Assembly: GCA_905199445.1 (NCBI GenBank)
Contig: CAJKGK010000002.1
Span: forward strand, 112,480 to 176,479
Length of the DNA: 64,000 nucleotides
Direction: 5' to 3'
From: an uncultured Lachnospiraceae bacterium
GTDB lineage: Bacteria; Bacillota; Clostridia; Lachnospirales; Lachnospiraceae
Shown: positions 15,402 through 24,626 of the stretch, piece by piece
How the letters are laid out: each line of letters starts with the position of its first letter
How positions within the stretch are numbered: the stretch's first letter is position 1
The notes under the pieces: generated by a model
Database searches by the model: none
Told to the model about the DNA's origin: nothing
What the model saw: the letters and a program-made list of their open reading frames with translations, nothing else
Program-made: the position numbers and the translations under genes

Positions 15402-17336
15402 ATGTTTGAAATTAAAAATGTATCAAAGCAGTACAACGGTGAATTTGCTTTGAAAAACATATCCCTGACTATCGGAAAAGGGATGAATTTTATTGTCGGA
15501 GCCTCTGGAAGCGGAAAGACAACGCTTTTAAAAATCATCAGCGGAATGGAACATGATTTTGACGGCGAGGTGTTTTATTACGGGAAAAGTGTCAAAACGT
15601 TGTCAGACACGGAAAAAGGATATTTCTATAATCATATTTTTGGTTTTGTCTGGCAGGATTTTCATTTGCTGGAGGAACGGACGGTACTTGAGAATATTAT
15701 GCTGCCTTGTTATCTAAATAATGTGCCTGAGCAGTCGGCGGAAAAAATTTTGAAAACCATGAAAATCCAGAACCTGGCGGATCAGAAGGTCAGGCTTCTT
15801 TCTGGGGGGCAAAAGCAGCGGGTTGCCATCGCTCGTGAACTGATGAAAAATCCGCAAGTAATTATTGCTGATGAGCCAACCAGCGCTTTGGACGAAAAAT
15901 CGGCCAAAGCCATTATGGAGGTTCTGCGTACCTTGGCAAAGAGCAGGACTGTGATTGTCGTTACCCATGACACTTCGCTCGTTGGCGGACAAGATCGGGT
16001 CATTGAGCTGGATAAGGGGGAACTGATCAGCGCAGAAGAAATTGTGGAAAGAAAACAGCCATTCGTACTTAAAGCGGATCTCCCATATCGTTTGACTTTT
16101 GCGAAAGCATGGCAGAATAGTATCATTGGCATGAAAAGAAAGCCCGGTCGTTTTATAACAGCGGTATTTTCGATTTTGCTTGCAGGTATTTTGTTATTAA
16201 CTGCCGCAGGCAGCGCAATCGGGGACCGTGGAAACTCGGAGTTTGGGAAACTTTTGGATACTTACGGAGAAAATATCCTGGACATCAGTGTGGTAGGAAG
16301 CTTTATGAGTGCTGCCGGTGGGGATGAGGACATACCAAATGCCGATGTAACACAGGATATTTCGGGATTGTATGAAAACTATATCAATGATGACCGGGTT
16401 CAGTTTGCTGTATTTTTGCAACCATTCGATGAAATATCCGTTACGCTGGCAGGCAAAAAATATACTGTTCCAAGTTCGGGAAGTTCGCCAGTGCTTACGA
16501 AGCTTTTATCAGGACATCTTCCGGATGGAAGTGAAAACCAGGTTGTTGTGCCGGAAGCTTTTGTCAAACAGGCTGGCAGGACAAACACGTCTATTTTGGG
16601 AGAAAAGATTACATTTAAGTGCTCAGTTGTCAACTGGGACAGCGGAAAGCCGGTTTATAAGCCTGTAAAAGTTTCCGCTGTGATTGTCGGTGTTTCTGAC
16701 AATACGATATCAACGCAATATGAAGGGCAGATGTACAACTATTCGATAGATGATTCCTTCTTTTTTAGTAAGCCGGCGCTTGATGAAATCAGGAGTCAGG
16801 CAGAGCTTCAGAGTGAATCCGTCAACTTTTTACTTCGTGCAAAAACCCCGGCGGATCTGATTGCCATTAAAGATGAACTCAATGCAAAGGGGATTGTTCC
16901 CCTTGGTCAATTTGAGCTTGTGGAGGACATGGTGCGCCTGCAAACACAAACTGAAGAACTCTCCGGTGAGGCGACAGCAGTAATCGCTGTTTTAAGTCTG
17001 ATTGCGGTGATTGCTATTTCTCTGACGACTTCACTGCTGCGCAAAAAGGAGTATGCGATTGATAAAATCAGCGGCTATAAAACCGGGCATTTGTTTTTGC
17101 TTAATTGCTGTGATACGGCGCTATATGCGCTGACGGCAATTCTGCTGCTGTTTGTGACCTCACCGCTATTTAACTTGATTACACAGAATTTGTTACATTA
17201 TTGTTTATTGCAGGCCGATATGCTTTTGAGCGGGGTGGGTTTCATTTTACTGCTTGCGGTTTTGTATGGCATCATTTCAGTACTGCCATGCTTTAAAATA
17301 GATTTGTTAAAAGAATTAAAAGCGGGAGAAAAGTAA
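15402..17336 (+). CDS. ABC transporter, fused ATPase and FtsX-type permease (first subunit)
   Basis: 644 residues. The N-terminal ATPase (1-220) has Walker A GASGSGKTT, signature LSGGQKQR and Walker B DEPTSALD. A membrane segment near residue 250, a large extracytoplasmic region (about 275-510) and three more membrane segments (about 520-640, FtsX/MacB topology) follow. Start ATG 15402 lies seven bases after TAGG; a TTG six bases earlier is less likely. It overlaps the next gene by one base (TAATG) and the two products probably form a heterodimer. The link to the adjacent two-component system suggests peptide-antibiotic sensing or resistance; the substrate is inferred only. Confidence 0.9.
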   Translation: MFEIKNVSKQYNGEFALKNISLTIGKGMNFIVGASGSGKTTLLKIISGMEHDFDGEVFYYGKSVKTLSDTEKGYFYNHIFGFVWQDFHLLEERTVLENIMLPCYLNNVPEQSAEKILKTMKIQNLADQKVRLLSGGQKQRVAIARELMKNPQVIIADEPTSALDEKSAKAIMEVLRTLAKSRTVIVVTHDTSLVGGQDRVIELDKGELISAEEIVERKQPFVLKADLPYRLTFAKAWQNSIIGMKRKPGRFITAVFSILLAGILLLTAAGSAIGDRGNSEFGKLLDTYGENILDISVVGSFMSAAGGDEDIPNADVTQDISGLYENYINDDRVQFAVFLQPFDEISVTLAGKKYTVPSSGSSPVLTKLLSGHLPDGSENQVVVPEAFVKQAGRTNTSILGEKITFKCSVVNWDSGKPVYKPVKVSAVIVGVSDNTISTQYEGQMYNYSIDDSFFFSKPALDEIRSQAELQSESVNFLLRAKTPADLIAIKDELNAKGIVPLGQFELVEDMVRLQTQTEELSGEATAVIAVLSLIAVIAISLTTSLLRKKEYAIDKISGYKTGHLFLLNCCDTALYALTAILLLFVTSPLFNLITQNLLHYCLLQADMLLSGVGFILLLAVLYGIISVLPCFKIDLLKELKAGEK

Positions 17337-19126
17337 TGATTACTATAAAAGATCTTACAAAGAAATACGAAGATACAATTATTTTTGAGCATACGGACTA
17401 TCAGTTTCCCGATCAAGGGCTTGTCTGCCTGCTTGGGGCTTCTGGCAGCGGAAAAAGCACCCTTTTGAATATGCTTGCAGGATTTGACAGCGAATATGAG
17501 GGAAATATTTTGGTCGGGAATCAGAATCTGTCAAAGCTGAGCAGCGATGAATTGTGTGCCTATCGCCGTGATCACATCGGTTTTGTGTTCCAAAACTATT
17601 GCCTATTACCCAGGCGCACAGTACTGGAGAATGTGATGCTGCCCTGTACCCTGCATCCGATGGATGAATCCGTAAAACAAACTTCACTTAACTTGCTGGA
17701 ACGTGTTGGCATGAGTGATAAAGCGCAGGAAAAGGTGGAGAACCTTTCGGGCGGGCAGAAGCAGCGGGCAGCTATTGCACGTGCGTTGAACAGCGACCCC
17801 ACCATCATTTTGGCCGATGAGCCTACCGGTGCGCTTGACCGCACCAATTCCAACGAAATCATGACTCTGCTCAAGGCGGCGTCTAAGCACAGGCTTGTAG
17901 TGGTTATTACGCATGACTCTAAAATCTGCAAATTTGCTGATGAGGTCATTCGTATTGAAAATCACAAAATTGTAACTGATCGGCAGGAAAATATCAACAA
18001 TGGCAATAAGCTGTTTCCCTCAAAAACTGCAGTTCGTCCGTCGGTTTTGAAGTTGGGTGGTAAAAATTTTGGCATTCATTTTCTTCGATATGCGGCAGTT
18101 GCGCTTGCTATTTCTATGGGCGTGGTTGCGTTTCTTCTCTCACTTTCTTACGGCAACGTCATAGCAGGAAGTATTGAGGATTTTCAAGAAAAAAATACGG
18201 CATTTGGAAATGGGTATATTAAGATCGATAAGGAAGAACCGGCACTTTTTTCTCTGCTTTCTTCGGATGAACGGCTGGATAATGTGTATTATCAATATGC
18301 GATACAGGATATTTCGTTATTTATTGATGGGAAAACGGAAGTCATGGCTGAAAAGTACCCCATGCCGAAAGCAACAGAACAAATGTCCTATGGCACGATG
18401 CCAGGATACGGACAAAAAGAAATTGCATTAAGTCCCAGTCTTGCCAAAAAATTCGACAGTCAGATCAACGACCTGATTGGGAAAGCGGTTGTTTTGACAT
18501 ATCAGCAGCAAGAATATTCCCTGACAGTCAGTGGAATTTTTAACTCAGGATACGATGACTTTTTTGTAAGTGCAGATGTGGAACAGACATTGTATCAACA
18601 TACCGATAAAAATGCGCCCTACGCGCTGAGTTATGATGTAAAACGTTTTGAAGATGTTGTATCTGTCACACAGGCCATAAGCGATCATGGAATAAATCCT
18701 CAAACTGCTGTCAAGGAAGTAGAGGCCATGCAGAAAACGTTTCAAAATATTCAAACCATATTCCTGATGGTTTCTGTTTTAATTCTGGCGATCGCTGTTT
18801 TTATCAGTGCCGTACTGCTTGTGAAAATGCAGCATACCCGCTATCACGAATTAGGCCTGTTGTCTGCATTGGGATTTCATAAAAGCGCAATCCGTAATAT
18901 GGTGATTTCCGAAAATCTTCTGCTGTCCGGCTTGGCAGCTGTATTCAGTGCGATACTGATCGGAGGCGCTATAGCAATCAGCGGATTGCTGCATATTGAC
19001 TTTCGGATCGGCGTAATCGAATATTTGGTTTCTGTACTTGGCACAGGTGTTATTGTGGTATTGATCAGTATATTGGCTGCTTTGAAACCACTTCACACCG
19101 AACCGGCACAAGCGCTGCGAAAATAG
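17336..19126 (+). CDS. ABC transporter, fused ATPase and FtsX-type permease (second subunit)
   Basis: 596 residues, same architecture as its neighbour: Walker A GASGSGKST, LSGGQKQR, DEPTGALD in the first 220 residues, one membrane segment near 245, an extracytoplasmic domain of about 200 residues, and three C-terminal membrane helices (LMVSVLILAIAVFISAVLL, LLSGLAAVFSAILIGGAI and VLGTGVIVVLISILAAL). The extracytoplasmic domain is shorter than in the first subunit. It ends with the PAQALRK motif typical of MacB-like permeases. Translational coupling through the TAATG overlap supports equal production of both halves. Confidence 0.9.
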   Translation: MITIKDLTKKYEDTIIFEHTDYQFPDQGLVCLLGASGSGKSTLLNMLAGFDSEYEGNILVGNQNLSKLSSDELCAYRRDHIGFVFQNYCLLPRRTVLENVMLPCTLHPMDESVKQTSLNLLERVGMSDKAQEKVENLSGGQKQRAAIARALNSDPTIILADEPTGALDRTNSNEIMTLLKAASKHRLVVVITHDSKICKFADEVIRIENHKIVTDRQENINNGNKLFPSKTAVRPSVLKLGGKNFGIHFLRYAAVALAISMGVVAFLLSLSYGNVIAGSIEDFQEKNTAFGNGYIKIDKEEPALFSLLSSDERLDNVYYQYAIQDISLFIDGKTEVMAEKYPMPKATEQMSYGTMPGYGQKEIALSPSLAKKFDSQINDLIGKAVVLTYQQQEYSLTVSGIFNSGYDDFFVSADVEQTLYQHTDKNAPYALSYDVKRFEDVVSVTQAISDHGINPQTAVKEVEAMQKTFQNIQTIFLMVSVLILAIAVFISAVLLVKMQHTRYHELGLLSALGFHKSAIRNMVISENLLLSGLAAVFSAILIGGAIAISGLLHIDFRIGVIEYLVSVLGTGVIVVLISILAALKPLHTEPAQALRK

Positions 19127-19271
19127 AATAGGGAGGGATTAGAATAACGCGGATTTAAGGACCACGAAATAGCTTATTATAGAAACTGATCGTCAGGGAA
19201 ATGCATGCTGGGATCGATGCCTATTACAAACTTTATCATAATAAAATCAATGATTCAATTTAGAGACAAGA

Positions 19272-19319
19272 GCCGCCAGGCGGCCTCTGACTTACAGAGG
19301 CTGCCTGGCGGCCTTTTTT
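19272..19319 (+). terminator. Long terminator after the double ABC transporter
   Basis: An 18-bp stem with one mismatch (19272-19289 with 19295-19312), loop ACTTA, then TTTTTT. It ends the ABC unit. The bases 19127-19271 before it contain no gene that I can support. Confidence 0.85.
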
Positions 19320-19352
19320 CTGTAAAAATATGAAACAATTTATATGAATATA

Positions 19353-19452
19353 AAAGTTTAGAAAAAGTTTAAAAAGTGACTGATTCATATAATTATTGAA
19401 TATAAATTCATAGATTGTGCGAATTGTCAATATTATGAAAAATATATAAAAT
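19353..19452 (+). promoter_or_regulatory. Regulatory region of the hydrolase/ABC-importer operon; shares two blocks with 9458-9529
   Basis: The 23 bases at 19353-19375 are identical to 9458-9480 and include two AAGTTTA units 11 bp apart. TGTGCGAAT at 19416-19424 matches 9521-9529, with the same 63-bp offset between blocks. TATAAA and TAAAAT hexamers near 19445-19452 sit where TATAAT lies at 9552. The bases 19453-19619 are an AT-rich leader with no gene that I can support; GGAGG at 19609-19613 precedes the hydrolase start. Confidence 0.7.
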
Positions 19453-19619
19453 AAATATATACAATAAGTCTAAAAGAAAAAGGCATTTGCACCGTTGGGA
19501 TTTTGTATATTGTTACAAAACACAGAAAGGTGTTTGATGGACAACTAAACAAACTTATTAGATAAGTGAAAATATTTATAAATTTTAATATAAATATTTA
19601 AGAATTTGGAGGTGTAAAG

Positions 19620-21038
19620 ATGATCAGTAAAATCTGGTTGAAAGAACGGACTGAGGATAGTATTCCTTTTATGAGTGCGGAAAAGAAATGTCATCTTAAA
19701 CAGCTAGGGTATGTAGAGGAAGAGTATTTTATCTCAGGAACAGCCAATGTGTATGATTCCGGAGATGACCATGTGGCTTATAAGATTTATTCGGATGCGC
19801 CGTACACAAATCGAATCATGATTCGCCGCCCGGCAGATTTTAAAGATTTCAGCGGCAATGTTGTGGTGGAAATTCTTAATGCATCTGCAACCATTGATCT
19901 GGACCGGATGTGGGTCAATGCCTGGCGGTTTTTTACAAGAAACGGTGATATTTACATTGGTCTTACAAGTAAATCCGATGTTGTTCCGGCGCTGTACAAA
20001 TTTGATCCGGAAAGATATAAGGAAATTAACTGGAGCAATCCGATGCCGGAGCGGCAGCAGCCGGAAAATTTGGAGGAATTTAGGTTTGGTTTTTACCCTC
20101 AGTTTGAGTACGGGCTGTTTTGGGATATGCTTGGAGATTTGGGAAAATTGCTGAAAAATCAGGTGCCGGATAATCCTTTGAAAGGTTACGGGGATTATAA
20201 GGTGTATCTTACCGGATGGTCTCAGTCAACCTGGTATGTGATGCGCTGGCTGAAATCCTTTGCTTATCTTCCCGAAAATTATGATAAAGGTCCGCTTTTT
20301 GACGGTTATTTATCGGCTGGCGGCAGCTTCCATCCGGCCTCTATCAATACATATCATCCGGTGAAGGCCAATGTTTTCGGTAATATGGGAGTGAATGAAA
20401 TGGGGGCCAAAGAGCCTCTGATCGCGGTGAATACAGAAAGTGAAAACGCCCATGTCAACTGGTCCGGAGATTCGGATACACCTGGATATCTTTTCAGAAC
20501 CTATGAATTTGCAGGTTCGACCCATGATACCAAAAATAATATTGTGGACTGGTACAAGGATGATGAAGATCTTAAACGGCTGGGGTGGGAAATGCGGTTT
20601 GAAGGTGTAGATGGCGAACCTAACGATTACCCTTACGAGGTGCTTTTCCAGGCTGCTTTTAATAACCTTTATCAGTGGGTCAGAAACGGTGTGCCTGCAC
20701 CCCACGGGGAAAAGATACCGAGAAACAGCAGACGCGAAAATATGACAGATGCCTTTGGAAATGCACTGGGTGGTGTTCGCACAGCAGCGATTAATTATCC
20801 GACCTGCAGATATTATATTACAAGCAAAAAGGCGGATGGATCCATCAATCCTTTGTTTGGCCATATTCGGGTGTTCAGCCCTCAAATGCTTAAGGAGCTG
20901 TATGGAAATGCAGAAAATTATGAACAACTGGTTCGGGAAGACTGCCGGGTACAGGTGGCTAAAGGATTTATGCTCAAAGAGGATGTGGAATGGTTTGTAA
21001 ATGAACTTGTCCAGACGGCCAAAGCCAGAGGACTTTAA
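19620..21038 (+). CDS. Alpha/beta-hydrolase-domain protein (PF20091-like)
   Basis: 472 residues, no signal peptide. LTGWSQSTWYVMRWL near residue 200 has the G-x-S-x-S nucleophile elbow of an alpha/beta hydrolase. RIMIRRPADFKDFSGNVVVEILNASA and the late segment GGVRTAAINYPTCRYY fit the alpha/beta hydrolase domain family PF20091. It begins an operon with two sugar permeases and a solute-binding lipoprotein. An esterase that removes acyl groups from an imported glycan is a reasonable proposal but not proven. Start ATG 19620 follows GGAGG six bases upstream. Confidence 0.72.
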   Translation: MISKIWLKERTEDSIPFMSAEKKCHLKQLGYVEEEYFISGTANVYDSGDDHVAYKIYSDAPYTNRIMIRRPADFKDFSGNVVVEILNASATIDLDRMWVNAWRFFTRNGDIYIGLTSKSDVVPALYKFDPERYKEINWSNPMPERQQPENLEEFRFGFYPQFEYGLFWDMLGDLGKLLKNQVPDNPLKGYGDYKVYLTGWSQSTWYVMRWLKSFAYLPENYDKGPLFDGYLSAGGSFHPASINTYHPVKANVFGNMGVNEMGAKEPLIAVNTESENAHVNWSGDSDTPGYLFRTYEFAGSTHDTKNNIVDWYKDDEDLKRLGWEMRFEGVDGEPNDYPYEVLFQAAFNNLYQWVRNGVPAPHGEKIPRNSRRENMTDAFGNALGGVRTAAINYPTCRYYITSKKADGSINPLFGHIRVFSPQMLKELYGNAENYEQLVREDCRVQVAKGFMLKEDVEWFVNELVQTAKARGL

Positions 21039-21102
21039 AAATCGGGCGCTCTGGAACTTCGGGCATGGTTCTATATGAGAACAGAAGGGAGAAACGGTAT
21101 TC

Positions 21103-22032
21103 ATGAATGAGAAACCGGTAAAAAAGAAAAAGAATATCAAACGATGGCTTCCGTTATATATGATGATGATTCCCGGGGCGATTTACCTGATCATTAATAA
21201 TTATATGCCAATGTTTGGATTGATTATTGCTTTTAAACAGGTGAATTTTGCAAAAGGAATTTTGGAGAGCCCATGGGTGGGGCTGAAAAACTTTGAATTT
21301 TTATTTGCCACGGATGATGCATGGATTATAACGCGGAACACGCTGCTGTATAATTTTGCGTTTATTATTATCAATACAGTACTCGGGATTGTTTTTGCAA
21401 TTTTTATCTGCGATACAATCAGTAAAAAGCTGAAAAAGGTTTATCAGAGTGCGATTTTATTTCCGTTTTTGATGTCAGCGGTAATTATCGGTTATGTCGT
21501 CTTTGCTTTTTTAAGTATGCAAAACGGTATTATGAATAAATCGATTCTTCCTTTGTTTGGGCTGGACCCCATTCAATGGTATAACGAGCCGAAGTACTGG
21601 CCATTTATATTGATTTTGGTAAATACATGGAAGGGTGTGGGATACGGGTGTCTGATCTATATTTCTTCCATTAACGGGATTGATCCTACGTATTTTGAGG
21701 CTGCAAGGCTGGATGGAGCCACAAAATGGCAGCAGATTCGCTATATTACGCTGCCGACCCTTGTTCCGACGATTATTACATTAACCCTGTTTAGTATTGG
21801 TAAGATTTTTTATTCGGATTTTGGTTTATTTTATCAGGTTCCGAGAAACTCAGGTACATTGTATTCAACAACCAATGTGATTGATACTTATGTCTACAGG
21901 GGACTGATGCAGCTTGGGAATGTGGGCATGGCATCAGCGGCTGGTTTTTATCAGTCCATTGTAGGTTTCTTCCTTGTACTCATATCCAATGGTGTGGTTC
22001 GTAAGGTCAGCAAGGAAAATGCACTGTTTTAG
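21103..22032 (+). CDS. ABC transporter permease, LplB/YtcO type
   Basis: 309 residues with six membrane helices, MalF/UgpA superfamily. The EAA loop reads YFEAARLDGATKWQQIRYITLPTLVP, contacting the ATPase. The opening WLPLYMMMIPGAIYLIINNYMPMFG is typical of the LplB subgroup, which serves uptake of complex oligosaccharides (for example rhamnogalacturonan fragments) in Firmicutes. No ATPase gene is in the operon; these systems usually share an MsmX-type ATPase encoded elsewhere. It lies 64 bp after the hydrolase gene and 11 bp before the partner permease. Confidence 0.93.
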   Translation: MNEKPVKKKKNIKRWLPLYMMMIPGAIYLIINNYMPMFGLIIAFKQVNFAKGILESPWVGLKNFEFLFATDDAWIITRNTLLYNFAFIIINTVLGIVFAIFICDTISKKLKKVYQSAILFPFLMSAVIIGYVVFAFLSMQNGIMNKSILPLFGLDPIQWYNEPKYWPFILILVNTWKGVGYGCLIYISSINGIDPTYFEAARLDGATKWQQIRYITLPTLVPTIITLTLFSIGKIFYSDFGLFYQVPRNSGTLYSTTNVIDTYVYRGLMQLGNVGMASAAGFYQSIVGFFLVLISNGVVRKVSKENALF

Positions 22033-22043
22033 GGGGGATCAGC

Positions 22044-22934
22044 ATGAAACATAAAAAAATTGATAAATTTCAGATTCTGGCCAACTCGGTGATGATTGTG
22101 GTGACACTGGCTGCGATTCTTCCTTTTATACTGCTGTTTATGTCCTCAATCACCGATGAAAGTGTGCTTTTGAATAATGGGTACGGCTTTTGGCCGGAAG
22201 TTTTCAGCCTGGAGGCCTATGCGTATATTTTTAAGTCTGGTGAGAAAATTTTAAGAGCTTATGGTATGACGATTCTGGTAACTGTGATTGGTACAACGGT
22301 GCATCTGACGCTGTCCGCCCTGTTTGCCTATCCTTTGGCCGTTAAAGGGCTTCCGGGACGCAGAGCGATTACATTTTTTGTTTTCTTTACAATGCTGTTT
22401 AATGGTGGTCTGGTGCCGTCTTATATGATGTGGACAAGTATTTTTCATATTAAAGATACGATTTTTGGTCTGATTGTGCCCACGTTTTTGATGGGGGCCA
22501 TGAACATTTTGCTGATTCGCACATTTTTTGCCACAAGTATACCGGATGCACTGTTTGAGGCTGCAAAAATTGACGGAGCCACAGAGGGAAAAATTTTCAG
22601 AACCATTGTACTTCCCCTGGGTAAACCCATTCTTGTCACCATCGGTGTATTTTCCGGGCTTGCTTATTGGAATGACTGGACCAACGGCCTTTATTATATC
22701 GGAAAAAATACAAACCTGTACACGATCCAAAATCTGCTGAATAAAATGGTGACGGATTTGCAGTTCCTGCAGACATCTACACTTTCCAGTGCCACGGCGG
22801 AAGCTTCAAAAGTTCCGTCAACAGGCGTACAGATGGCCATCGCCTTTGTGGCTATTCTGCCAATCCTGATTATATTTCCATTTTTACAGAAGTATTATGC
22901 CAAAGGGATCGCCCTTGGCGCCGTTAAAGGTTAA
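22044..22934 (+). CDS. ABC transporter permease, LplC/YtcP type
   Basis: 296 residues, MalG-like partner of the previous permease. The EAA loop is ALFEAAKIDGATEGKIFRTIVLPLGKP. The C-terminal YYAKGIALGAVKG is characteristic of the YtcP/LplC subgroup. The ribosome site GGGGGATC precedes ATG 22044. Together with the neighbours it forms the membrane core of a carbohydrate importer. Confidence 0.93.
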   Translation: MKHKKIDKFQILANSVMIVVTLAAILPFILLFMSSITDESVLLNNGYGFWPEVFSLEAYAYIFKSGEKILRAYGMTILVTVIGTTVHLTLSALFAYPLAVKGLPGRRAITFFVFFTMLFNGGLVPSYMMWTSIFHIKDTIFGLIVPTFLMGAMNILLIRTFFATSIPDALFEAAKIDGATEGKIFRTIVLPLGKPILVTIGVFSGLAYWNDWTNGLYYIGKNTNLYTIQNLLNKMVTDLQFLQTSTLSSATAEASKVPSTGVQMAIAFVAILPILIIFPFLQKYYAKGIALGAVKG

Positions 22935-22978
22935 AATAGTGCCGCTTTAGGCATGGAATTTTAAAGGAGGAATTTTTT

Positions 22979-24523
22979 ATGAAGAAAAATGTATGGGCAA
23001 TGGCAATGGTAATGACACTGACAGCATCCATGCTGGGGGGATGCGGATCTGGCGGGGGAACACCAAATGCTGCCGGCGGTACATCGGGCGGGGAAAACGG
23101 AACTGCTCAGGGAAGTGCTTCTGAAGAAAATGCGGGCTCAACGGAGGAGCCTTATCATTTAACGATGGCCTATGTGGGCAATGAACAGGCCGACCAGCAG
23201 AAGGTGTATGATGCCATCAATGAACTGACTTTAAAAGAGCTGAATATGACTGTTGATTTCATCCAGCTCAACTTTGGTGATTATGCCAATAAATTAAAAC
23301 TTATGCTGTCCGGCGGAGATGCACTGGATGTTTTTCCTATCTTTTTTGATCAGGCGCCAAGTTATGTCAATAATGGCCAGATTGTGAATCTGAAAGATTA
23401 TATCGAAGACTATGGTTCTGGCATTGTGGAAACCATTGGTGAAGAAGCCGCCTATGGGGCTCAGATTAACGGATTTTTATATGGACTGCCGGCTCAGAAG
23501 GAAAGCAATATGCTGTCCGGTGTGGTTATGCGTAAGGATATGGTGGAGAAATACGGAATCGATGTTGAATCCATTAAAGAACTGTCAGACCTGACGCCCA
23601 TTTTTGAAAAAATCCATGCAGGGGAACCGAATATGACCTGTATTACAGGGGTGAACTTTGTAAGTAATTCTCAGTTTTATGATCAGTTGTCTGATGGTTT
23701 TGGCTGTCTGGATATGCACGGGGATCCTACAAAGGTCGTCAACTATTACGAAACAGATACGTATATGAACATTTGTAAAATAGCCAGATCCTGGTATGAG
23801 GCCGGTTATGTGCTTCCGGATGCTGCCACAACGACAGAAACCTCTCAGAACTTAATGAAAGCCGGCAATCTGTTCTGTTATCTTTCTCCGATTAAACCGG
23901 GATTTTTGATCCAGGAGGAAGCGAATACAAATACGGAGCTTGTCACCGCTTATATTGGAGATACAAACTGGATGGCAACCAACAATGTCCATTATTTTGA
24001 CTGGGGCATTGCCCAGAATTCTCAGGACCCTGCAAAAGCCATGGAATTTTTGGAATTTGCATATACCAATGCTGATTTTATGAACCTTTTGACATGGGGA
24101 ATCGAAGGTGAACATTATGTGAAAGTCGAAGGCAGTGATAATGTGATTACTTTCCCGGAAGGTGTGGACGGCAGTAATTCTCCATATCATCTGAATATTG
24201 GATGGGAGCTTCCAAACCAGTTTATTGGCTATGTATGGGAAGGCAATGATGCCGATATCTGGGATCAGTATAAAGCGTTTAATGATGAAGCTCAGAAGTC
24301 GCCGGCATTTGGTTTCTTATATGACGGTTCCGCAGTCCAGACACAACTCACCGCTTTGTCCAATGTCGTCAATGAATACAAAAAGGCAATAGAAACCGGA
24401 TCGGTTGATCCGGAGGCATATATTCCTAAATTTAATGAGGCCCTCTATGAGGCCGGGCTTCAGGATGTGATCGATGTCAAGCAGGAACAGTACGATGCAT
24501 GGCGGGCTGAAAATGGAAAGTAA
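22979..24523 (+). CDS. Extracellular solute-binding lipoprotein of the carbohydrate importer
   Basis: 514 residues. A lipoprotein signal peptide ends in the lipobox LGGC (Cys22), followed by a Gly/Ser/Ala-rich linker to about residue 58 that spaces the domain from the membrane. The remainder is a family 1-type binding protein of the LplA/YtcQ kind (YHLTMAYVGNEQADQQKVYDAIN, AMEFLEFAYTNADFMNLLTWGIEGEHY). It captures the oligosaccharide for the two permeases. GGAGG lies seven bases before ATG 22979. It is the last gene before a convergent terminator. Confidence 0.93.
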   Translation: MKKNVWAMAMVMTLTASMLGGCGSGGGTPNAAGGTSGGENGTAQGSASEENAGSTEEPYHLTMAYVGNEQADQQKVYDAINELTLKELNMTVDFIQLNFGDYANKLKLMLSGGDALDVFPIFFDQAPSYVNNGQIVNLKDYIEDYGSGIVETIGEEAAYGAQINGFLYGLPAQKESNMLSGVVMRKDMVEKYGIDVESIKELSDLTPIFEKIHAGEPNMTCITGVNFVSNSQFYDQLSDGFGCLDMHGDPTKVVNYYETDTYMNICKIARSWYEAGYVLPDAATTTETSQNLMKAGNLFCYLSPIKPGFLIQEEANTNTELVTAYIGDTNWMATNNVHYFDWGIAQNSQDPAKAMEFLEFAYTNADFMNLLTWGIEGEHYVKVEGSDNVITFPEGVDGSNSPYHLNIGWELPNQFIGYVWEGNDADIWDQYKAFNDEAQKSPAFGFLYDGSAVQTQLTALSNVVNEYKKAIETGSVDPEAYIPKFNEALYEAGLQDVIDVKQEQYDAWRAENGK

Positions 24524-24585
24524 TAGGGCGTAAGAATTATAAAAAATAATGAATAGAATGAAATCTGAGAATATTTATTAATACT

Positions 24586-24625
24586 AAAAAAGCTCTTTTG
24601 GACGATAATCCAAAAGAGCTTTTTT
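24586..24625. terminator. Bidirectional terminator between convergent operons
   Basis: An A6 tract and GCTCTTTTGGA (24586-24602) pair with TCCAAAAGAGC and T6 (24609-24625), so a T-tract follows the stem on each strand. It serves the importer operon on the plus strand and the exporter operon on the minus strand. Confidence 0.9.
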
Positions 24626-24626
24626 G

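Noticed and set aside
19141..19263. Possible gene remnant with the frame LIVREMHAGIDAYYKLYH
   Set aside because: Only about 26 codons are open, with no ribosome site and no family recognised.
20310..21140. Long minus-strand frame opposite the alpha/beta hydrolase gene
   Set aside because: Antisense shadow without ribosome site or recognisable domains.
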